A stretch of DNA of 29,192 bases from Clostridia bacterium (lineage in GTDB: Bacteria > Bacillota_A > Clostridia > Christensenellales > Aristaeellaceae), in assembly GCA_017432405.1 (NCBI GenBank), contig JAFRJF010000287.1, forward strand, positions 1 to 29,192, in the 5' to 3' direction. This document shows positions 24,639 through 29,192 of this stretch, piece after piece. The translations under genes were made by a program, and so were the position numbers. The notes under the pieces were generated by a model. That model was given only the letters and a program-made list of their open reading frames with translations. It searched no databases and was not told where the DNA came from. How positions within the stretch are numbered: position 1 is the stretch's first letter; the number at the start of each line of letters is the position of its first letter.

Positions 24639-25485
24639 AGGCATCCTCTTCCATGTCCTGTTCCGCCTGAACCATGAAGTCGTCGACGGTATCGGCGTAG
24701 CTGCCGACCTGCTTCATCAGGGCAGCCCATGCCTTGTGGGCAGGTGTACCCTTTGCCGGTTCGTTGTCCTTGAGGTCGTCTTCCAGGCCTTCCAGTTCGA
24801 CCAGCAGCTTGTCCAGCTCATCCCAATACAGCCCACAGACGTCCGGCAGGGGACCCAAGTCGGCAGACTCGGCGGGGGAGGAGATGCTGTCCCAGAACAC
24901 GCCCAGGCCGAGCCATTCCCGGATGAGGGCGATGCGCTTCATGATGGGCTCGTAGTCCACCATGGCGGCGCTGTGCATGGCCTCGATCTCTTCCTCCGTC
25001 AGGGGCGGCAGCGCTTCCTCTTCTTCCTCGGCTGTCCTGGACTTGCGCGCCTTCTTGGGCTTGTAGGCCAGAGGGTCGAGGTATTTCTTGATATAGGCGT
25101 CGATGAAGGCGTTTGCCTCCTCCTGAGTGGCGTAGGCGCCCAGGTCGCCGCCGTCGACGTAGTGGATCAGCGCGTCGTCCACGTCGTACAGGTGGAGCTT
25201 GCCCTTCACGGGAATCGGCTCGATGGCCCTGGGCTTGCCCAGCGCCCATTCGTACATCGTGACGCGCTTGCCGCTCTCGTCAAACCAATCCTCTTTGGAG
25301 GGCTGGATGTCCAGCAGAGGGATGACGAAATAGGCGTAACCACTGACAAAGCCGGGCTCCTTTTTGGAGCTGGCGCAGATCAGCAGGTCCCCGCGGTGGT
25401 CGGTCTGCCAGGTGCGTTCTTCAAAGGTTTGCTCGCCCACGAAGATGTCGAAGGTGTATTCGGGACGGACGGACAGTGCTTTCAT
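24616..25485 (-). CDS. ASCH-domain (PUA-like) protein with a charged helical C-terminal extension
   Basis: 289 residues from the ATG at 25483-25485, with ggaggt 7 bases upstream; longer in-frame versions lack a site and read low-complexity sequence. Residues 1-102 fit the ASCH fold: MKALSVRPEYTFDIFVGEQT, FEERTWQTDHRGDLLICASS, then YEWALGKPRAIEPIPVKGKL. ASCH proteins are proposed to bind RNA or modified nucleosides, and a few act as nucleases or amidohydrolases. The rest is acidic and helical, with a KPKKARKSRTAEEEEE linker (about 139-155) and EELEG-type helices, and matches nothing I know. The last codons (NNRDKT) lie in the truncated MATE remnant, so the natural C-terminus may have been lost or changed there. 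It is divergent from the DUF3800 gene. Confidence 0.8.
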   Translation of the reverse strand: MKALSVRPEYTFDIFVGEQTFEERTWQTDHRGDLLICASSKKEPGFVSGYAYFVIPLLDIQPSKEDWFDESGKRVTMYEWALGKPRAIEPIPVKGKLHLYDVDDALIHYVDGGDLGAYATQEEANAFIDAYIKKYLDPLAYKPKKARKSRTAEEEEEALPPLTEEEIEAMHSAAMVDYEPIMKRIALIREWLGLGVFWDSISSPAESADLGPLPDVCGLYWDELDKLLVELEGLEDDLKDNEPAKGTPAHKAWAALMKQVGSYADTVDDFMVQAEQDMEEDAFNNRDKT

Positions 25486-25543
25486 GGCGGTGACCTCCAG
25501 TAATGTGTGATGGTGGATTGTCGTGGGTGTTGTCGATGGAAAC

Positions 25544-25549
25544 AGTATA
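25544..25549 (-). promoter_or_regulatory. Likely -10 of the ASCH gene
   Basis: The minus strand reads TATACT about 60 bases before the ATG. No good -35 is present. An imperfect inverted repeat (gtcgcct/aggcaac, 25571-25587) lies just upstream of it and could be an operator. Confidence 0.4.
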
Positions 25550-25631
25550 GCAGGAGGGGCGGGGGGAAAGGTCGCCTGGGAGGCAACTTTTTTCATTTCC
25601 GGATGTTGCACGGTCATTCGCGTTATGATGA

Positions 25632-25660
25632 TTGAAATAATGTCAACTATATAGTATAAT
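25632..25660 (+). promoter_or_regulatory. Strong promoter of the DUF3800 gene
   Basis: TTGAAA (25632-25637), 17-bp spacer, TATAAT (25655-25660), in an AT-rich stretch 31 bases before the GTG start. Confidence 0.8.
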
Positions 25661-25691
25661 ATGTCTGAAATAGAATCAAGAGGAAACGGCT

Positions 25692-26489
25692 GTGGAATAC
25701 ATTTGTTATTGTGATGAGTCATCATCATACGGAGAAAAGTACTCGGATTTCTTTGGTGGTTGCATTGTCAGGGCGGATCGGCTTCATCAGATTGAGCAGG
25801 CTCTGAATAACAAGAAAACTGAACTTAATCTCCACGGAGAGGTGAAATGGACCAAAATCACCGAACCTTATAAAGAGAAGTATTGTGAATTAATAAGGAT
25901 GTTTTTTCAATTTATTCAGACGGGTGACATAAAAGTTCGAATCATGTTTCGAAAGACTGAGAATCAATACTCACCAGAGAATCGACCCGTTAAAGATGAA
26001 CGCTATTTCAAACTCTATTACGAGTTTATTAAGCATGCGTTCGGGTTTGCGACGGACAAAGTGGTTACAGGGGAGTATTACGTTCATCTCCTATTGGACG
26101 AATTGCCCGATCAATCCGCTTCTGCTGGTGCATTCAAGGATTATCTTTGCCGCTTGCCCAATGTCCTCGCGCAGAAGAACACTGGATTGAACATCAGAAA
26201 AAGAGATATTGGTGAAGTAAAATCCCATGATCATGTGTTGCTTCAGTGTGTTGATGTTGTTCTTGGCGCGATGTATTTCAGATTGAATAATCTGCATCTG
26301 TCGAAAGAACCGGGACAGCGCTATCGCGGTAAACGGACACGAGCGAAGGAGTCCGTCTATAAGTGTATCCATGATGAAATATGCAAGGTTCATCCACGGT
26401 TTAATATCGGTGTTTCAACCGGAGCACACGGGTTTGAGTATCCACACTGGAACAGCCCCTATGAGCATTGGGAATTCAAACCATATTAA
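25692..26489 (+). CDS. DUF3800 family protein
   Basis: 265 residues starting at GTG, with agagga upstream. Family landmarks: the N-terminal YICYCDESSSYG (DES, an acidic motif typical of DUF3800), HGEVKWTKIT (about 48-57), YVHLLLDEL near the middle and DVVLGAMYFRLN (about 188-199). Conserved acidic residues and an RNase H-like layout suggest a nuclease, but no activity is proven for the family. The gene is clearly poorer in GC than its neighbours (frequent tat, aaa, att codons), which points to transfer. It lies next to a truncated MATE gene and is divergent from the ASCH gene. A long RNA-type stem begins two bases after its stop. Confidence 0.85.
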   Translation: MEYICYCDESSSYGEKYSDFFGGCIVRADRLHQIEQALNNKKTELNLHGEVKWTKITEPYKEKYCELIRMFFQFIQTGDIKVRIMFRKTENQYSPENRPVKDERYFKLYYEFIKHAFGFATDKVVTGEYYVHLLLDELPDQSASAGAFKDYLCRLPNVLAQKNTGLNIRKRDIGEVKSHDHVLLQCVDVVLGAMYFRLNNLHLSKEPGQRYRGKRTRAKESVYKCIHDEICKVHPRFNIGVSTGAHGFEYPHWNSPYEHWEFKPY

Positions 26490-26490
26490 A

Positions 26491-26560
26491 GGAGATGTCT
26501 GAACAACCCTAATAATACCCCACGTAGGAACGCAAGCCTTCGAGTTGTTGAGACATCTCC
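26491..26560 (+). ncRNA. Structured RNA directly downstream of the DUF3800 gene
   Basis: Left arm ggagatgtctgaacaac (26491-26507) and right arm gttgttgagacatctcc (26544-26560) pair over 16 of 17 positions (one G/G mismatch). The 36-base interior may form ccta (26508-26511) with tagg (26525-26528). There is no T-run after it, so it is not an ordinary terminator. Rfam holds several candidate RNA motifs named after DUF3800 because they lie next to such genes. This stem fits that pattern by position, but I could not compare it with those models. Confidence 0.6.
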
Positions 26561-26770
26561 CGTAACCTAATTATATGCAGCAGAGCTGCGGTTGTCAACG
26601 GTATTTAACAAAAAATCCATTTCTTTTTCAAATTAGTACATTTACATAGTGTGAGATGATCAATTGTCAATCCAAATACGGCACAATAGTAACTTTTCCG
26701 CTAACGACGCCAATGAACACTCTGTTTCTGCGGCCATCATTCAGCAACTGAGTAAATTCAAGAGCACGCA

Positions 26771-26853
26771 GGGACGGTTCTCTGTGTTCTTACGATGGAA
26801 CAGGGAATCGGAGTACACTTTATCATAAAACAATCAACACAGAGAACCGTCCC
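26771..26853. mobile_element. 83-bp REP/MITE-like element with 18-bp perfect terminal inverted repeats
   Basis: gggacggttctctgtgtt (26771-26788) and its exact complement (26836-26853) enclose 47 bases without coding potential. The GGGACGGTTCTCTGT end sequence is the type found around Y1-transposase (REP-associated) genes in Clostridia (from memory). No transposase is in the window. The rest of the 26561-26985 gap is AT-rich and I see no gene in it apart from the promoter at 26917. Confidence 0.65.
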
Positions 26854-26916
26854 CATGTGTTTTATATTAACATAAATGATGACAATTGTAAAGGAAGAAG
26901 TCACGCCCATCCCCGC

Positions 26917-26945
26917 TTGACAGCCGGCGGCGGGTCGTCTACAAT
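26917..26945 (+). promoter_or_regulatory. Promoter of the YhaM-like/nrdG operon
   Basis: TTGACA (26917-26922), 17-bp spacer, TACAAT (26940-26945). It lies 40 bases before the ATG at 26986. Confidence 0.8.
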
Positions 26946-26985
26946 AGAGGCATATTTTGTTTGCTTGAACGAGGGGGAATGACCG

Positions 26986-27951
26986 ATGAAGCCGCAGCCA
27001 CAGTTGGCGACGATGATCAAGGGACAGGTTTTTGACGGCTATTTGATGGTTCGCGCGTCCACCCAGCGGACCAGCTCCAACGGGGGCAAGTACCTGGACA
27101 TGACGCTGTGCGATATCTCCGGCGAGGTGAACGCCAAGATGTGGGACGGGACCGCTTCGCCGCCTCCGGCGGCCCAGGTGGTTCGCCTGCGGGGCATGAT
27201 GCTGGAGTACAACGGCCGGCCCCAGCTTCGGGTGGACAAGATGCGGGCGGTGACAGAGGCGGACAGCTACGACATGGACGCCCTGACGCCCTGCGCGCCG
27301 CTGCCGCCGGAGGACATGCTGGGCTACATACGGCAGCGGGTGGAGGCCTTTGCCGACGAGGAGCTGAAGGCGCTGGTGCTCAAGCGGCTGGAGGAGTGCG
27401 GCGAGGCGCTGAACTACTATCCGGCGGCCTCGAAGCTGCACCACGCCGAGCGCTCCGGCCTGCTGCACCACACCAGCACCATGCTCCGGACCGCAGAAGC
27501 CGTCTGCGCGATCTATCCCACGCTGGACGGGGAGCTGCTGGCGGCGGGGGTGATCCTCCACGACCTGTGCAAGATCACCGAAATGAAGGCCGACGCCATC
27601 GGCCTGGTGTCCGATTACACCGCCGAGGGCATGCTGATCGGCCACCTGGTGCAGGGCGTGGCCGAGCTGGCCCGCTGCGGGCGGGAGCTGAACGTGCGCA
27701 GCGAGCTTTTGATGATGCTGGAGCACATGATCCTCTCCCACCACGACCTGCCCGAATACGGCAGCCCCAAGCCGCCGATGTTCCCGGAGGCCGAGGTGCT
27801 GCACGTGCTGGACCTGCTGGACGCCCGCATATTCGAGATGAACCGGGAACTGCAAAACGCCCAGCCCGGCGGCTTTACCGAGCGCATCTGGTCCCTGGAC
27901 CGCAAGCTGTACCGCCGCAAGGAGCCGCCGAGGGGCAAGCAAGAGGGATAA
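26986..27951 (+). CDS. YhaM-type 3'-5' exoribonuclease (OB-fold plus HD domain)
   Basis: 321 residues, close to the 310-320 of YhaM. The N-terminal OB-fold (about 10-90: KYLDMTLCDISGEVNAKMWDG) binds nucleic acid. The HD domain follows with HH (161-162), the defining H192-D193 (GVILHDLCKI), HH at 252-253 and D279 (LDLLDAR) as metal ligands. YhaM enzymes trim RNA (and some DNA) 3' ends in the cytoplasm of Bacillota. The start has gaggggg 8 bases upstream. nrdG follows after 3 bases, so they form one operon. Confidence 0.88.
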   Translation: MKPQPQLATMIKGQVFDGYLMVRASTQRTSSNGGKYLDMTLCDISGEVNAKMWDGTASPPPAAQVVRLRGMMLEYNGRPQLRVDKMRAVTEADSYDMDALTPCAPLPPEDMLGYIRQRVEAFADEELKALVLKRLEECGEALNYYPAASKLHHAERSGLLHHTSTMLRTAEAVCAIYPTLDGELLAAGVILHDLCKITEMKADAIGLVSDYTAEGMLIGHLVQGVAELARCGRELNVRSELLMMLEHMILSHHDLPEYGSPKPPMFPEAEVLHVLDLLDARIFEMNRELQNAQPGGFTERIWSLDRKLYRRKEPPRGKQEG

Positions 27952-27954
27952 AAT

Positions 27955-28647
27955 ATGAAGATACACGGCCTGCAAAAGATGACCCTGCTGGACTTTCCGG
28001 GGCGGGTGGCCTGCACGGTGTTCCTGGGCGGGTGCGACTTTCGCTGCCCCTTCTGCCACAACTTCGAGCTGGCGGACGGCAGCGCAAGGCCCGTCATGGA
28101 CGAGGACGAGCTGCTGGGCTTTCTTCAAAAGCGGCTGGGCCTGCTGGACGGCGTGGCCATCACCGGGGGCGAGCCCTGCCTGCACCCCGGCCTGCCGGCG
28201 CTGATGGGGAAGCTGAAGGCCATGGGCTACGCCGTGAAGCTGGACACCAACGGCATGCACCCGGACCGGCTGGCGGCGATCCTGGGGGAGGGGCTGGCCG
28301 ACTACGTGGCCATGGACATCAAGAACAGCCCCGAAAAGTACGCCCGGACCGCGGGCCTGGAGGCACTGGACCTGGCCCCCATCCGCCGCAGCGTGGCGCT
28401 GCTGATGAACGGGGATGTGGATTACGAATTCCGCACCACTGTGGTGGACGAGCTGCACGAGGCTGCCGACTTCGAGGCCATCGGCGCGTGGATCGCCGGG
28501 GCCAGGCGCTTTTTCATGCAGCCCTTCACCGACCGGGACACCGTGCCCTTCGAGGGCCTGCACGCGCCGTCGAGGGAAAAAATGGAGGCCTGGCTTGAGA
28601 TCATGCGCCGGTATGTGCCAGAGAGCCGGCTGCGCGGGGCGGACTGA
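27955..28647 (+). CDS. nrdG: Anaerobic ribonucleoside-triphosphate reductase activating protein (radical SAM)
   Basis: 230 residues. The radical-SAM cluster motif is C27-x3-C31-x2-C34 (GGCDFRCPFCHN), followed by the SAM-binding TGGEP (about 70-74) and YAVKLDTNG. It generates the glycyl radical on NrdD using S-adenosylmethionine, in the cytoplasm under anaerobic conditions. The opening KIHGLQKMTLLDFPGRVACTVFLGGC is typical of the NrdG-type group found in Clostridia. Pyruvate formate-lyase activases share the core, but the nrdD start 292 bases downstream supports the NrdG call. Its 3' flank holds a GC-rich hairpin. Confidence 0.9.
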   Translation: MKIHGLQKMTLLDFPGRVACTVFLGGCDFRCPFCHNFELADGSARPVMDEDELLGFLQKRLGLLDGVAITGGEPCLHPGLPALMGKLKAMGYAVKLDTNGMHPDRLAAILGEGLADYVAMDIKNSPEKYARTAGLEALDLAPIRRSVALLMNGDVDYEFRTTVVDELHEAADFEAIGAWIAGARRFFMQPFTDRDTVPFEGLHAPSREKMEAWLEIMRRYVPESRLRGAD

Positions 28648-28716
28648 AACCCAAAAATATGGAAATTGGCATATTGTTGTCTCAATTCCTGGTTTGTCAC
28701 ACTTTTGTAATGATAT

Positions 28717-28780
28717 GGGCGCAAGCCCGGCGGCGCAAAGGGCGTCGCCGGGCGGGAACCGGAGAATGGACCGGGGTCTG
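28717..28780 (+). other. GC-rich structured segment between nrdG and nrdD
   Basis: gggc-gcaa-gccc (28717-28728) is a GNRA-capped hairpin. It competes with a 12-bp stem, gcccggcggcgc (28725-28736) with gcgtcgccgggc (28742-28753). Then come cgggaaccgg and ggaccggggtc, also able to pair. No T-run follows. It lies upstream of the nrdD promoter, so it would be at the 3' end of the nrdG transcript. Confidence 0.4.
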
Positions 28781-28783
28781 AAA

Positions 28784-28831
28784 ACACAATATATGACGTT
28801 TTTGATAAATGTGAAGCACAATATATTGTGA
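28784..28831. promoter_or_regulatory. Tandem NrdR boxes
   Basis: Box 1 acacaatatatgacgt (28784-28799) and box 2 gcacaatatattgtga (28816-28831, with the perfect palindrome cacaatatattgtg) fit the NrdR consensus acaCwAtATaTwGtgt. Their starts are 32 bp apart, three helical turns, the usual arrangement for the ATP-cone/zinc repressor NrdR. They lie just upstream of the nrdD -35, so NrdR should repress nrdD here. Confidence 0.85.
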
Positions 28832-28840
28832 TGAATGCGC

Positions 28841-28869
28841 TTGACAACCCCCTTGGATTGTGGTAGGGT
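28841..28869 (+). promoter_or_regulatory. Promoter of nrdD
   Basis: TTGACA (28841-28846), 17 bp including an extended TGg (28861-28863), then taggg-t (28864-28869), a weak -10 probably helped by the TGn element. It lies immediately downstream of NrdR box 2. Confidence 0.65.
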
Positions 28870-28939
28870 AGGATTGTTCCGTGCGGGCGGGACCCGGGCG
28901 GAGCGCCTACGCGACAAACAAACGAGGGGGATATTTTAT

Positions 28940-29192
28940 ATGTACGATGTAGTCAAGCGGGACGGCAAGGTCGTCGATTTTTCGATATCGAAGATCACGG
29001 GGGCGATCACGAAGGCCTTCGAGGCGACCCAGCGGCAGTACCATCCCAGCGTGATCGAGCTGCTGGCGCTGCACGTGACATCGGACTTTGAGGACAAGAT
29101 CCACGACGGCCAGATCACCGTGGAGGACATCCAGGACAGCGTGGAGAAGGTGCTGTCGGAGTCCGGCTACGCGGACGTGGCCAAGGCGTACA
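28940..29192 (+). CDS. nrdD: Anaerobic ribonucleoside-triphosphate reductase, N-terminal part (runs off the right edge)
   Basis: 84 codons are visible. The start is ATG behind gaggggg. The N-terminus YDVVKRDGKVVDFSISKIT begins an ATP-cone (ATP/dATP allosteric domain), continuing through HPSVIELLALHVTSDFEDK and ITVEDIQDSVEKVL. An ATP-cone at the very N-terminus, with no zinc ribbon before it, downstream of nrdG and NrdR boxes, indicates the class III reductase. It reduces NTPs to dNTPs by a glycyl radical. An NrdR repressor (zinc ribbon first) is excluded by the layout; a class I or II large subunit with an ATP-cone is the remaining alternative. Confidence 0.85.
   Translation, partial: MYDVVKRDGKVVDFSISKITGAITKAFEATQRQYHPSVIELLALHVTSDFEDKIHDGQITVEDIQDSVEKVLSESGYADVAKAY

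Noticed and set aside
26667..26790. Minus-strand peptide RALEFTQLLNDGRRNRVFIG... ending at 26667, perhaps the tail of a lost gene
   Set aside because: Only about 40 codons, interrupted by a stop inside the REP-like element, and no family recognised; chance cannot be excluded.
28717..28760. Possible cyclic-di-GMP riboswitch because of GCGCAAAGGGC
   Set aside because: The rest of the GEMM core is missing, and the segment lies upstream of the promoter rather than in a leader.
26758..28917. 719-codon minus-strand frame opposite the YhaM-like and nrdG genes
   Set aside because: The opposite strand holds two clear enzyme families with promoter and ribosome-binding sites; this frame shows no family features and ends in the REP-like element.
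1..29192. tRNA, rRNA, integrase and attachment sites
   Set aside because: None could be recognised on either strand by eye.

Overview
The window looks like a chromosome segment of a high-GC, anaerobic, gut-type member of the Clostridia (Bacillota). This is an inference. It rests on strong GGAGG ribosome-binding sites, TTGACA/TATAAT promoters, GC-rich genes with GTG/ATG starts, a nucleoside-type BMP-family ABC importer, rubredoxin, a class III (oxygen-sensitive) ribonucleotide reductase with its activase, and a giant extracellular Ig-like repeat protein. The lineage cannot be fixed from sequence reading alone; an uncultured Christensenellales- or Oscillospirales-like organism would fit.

Layout. 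(1) Positions 2-14659: the 3' part of one enormous plus-strand gene, at least 4,885 residues and open at the left edge. It is built of about 34 Ig-like modules, 12 modules resembling the bacterial pre-peptidase C-terminal (PPC) fold, and one cassette with BACON-like, FN3-like, BspA-type leucine-rich and CUB-like segments. From 3533 on it is organised in super-repeats of 4-6 Ig modules followed by two PPC-like modules. It ends at a strong terminator. (2) 14660-14980: a leader with a promoter and a cloverleaf-like repeat. (3) 14981-18603: ATPase and two permeases of a BMP/NupOPQ-type importer, without its binding protein. (4) 18719-22832: rubredoxin, dihydrolipoamide dehydrogenase, a DUF89/ARMT1-like phosphatase, a NUDIX hydrolase and an aldo/keto reductase, all on the plus strand. 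This is a redox and possibly metabolite-repair neighbourhood. (5) 22884-24033: two overlapping minus-strand membrane proteins of unknown function. (6) 24120-26980: an accessory, rearranged stretch. It holds a nested inverted-repeat element, a broken MATE transporter, an ASCH-domain protein (minus), a lower-GC DUF3800 gene (plus) followed two bases after its stop by a long RNA-type stem, and an 83-bp inverted-repeat (REP/MITE-like) element. (7) 26986-29192: a YhaM-type OB-HD nuclease and NrdG in one operon, then two NrdR boxes, a promoter and the beginning of nrdD (ATP-cone), cut by the right edge.

How they fit together. The strongest functional unit is the class III ribonucleotide reductase system: the NrdG radical-SAM activase, then nrdD under tandem NrdR boxes 32 bp apart. 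The ABC genes form one translationally coupled operon. The lpd and DUF89 genes are also tightly coupled (the ribosome-binding site lies inside the upstream stop region). The best candidate for something little described is the DUF3800 gene with its downstream structured RNA and the divergent ASCH protein, sitting beside a truncated MATE gene and several small repeats. A second candidate is the modular giant surface protein, whose units differ by whole Ig modules. A 37-bp palindrome occurs twice, once overlapping the stop codon of the DUF89 gene.
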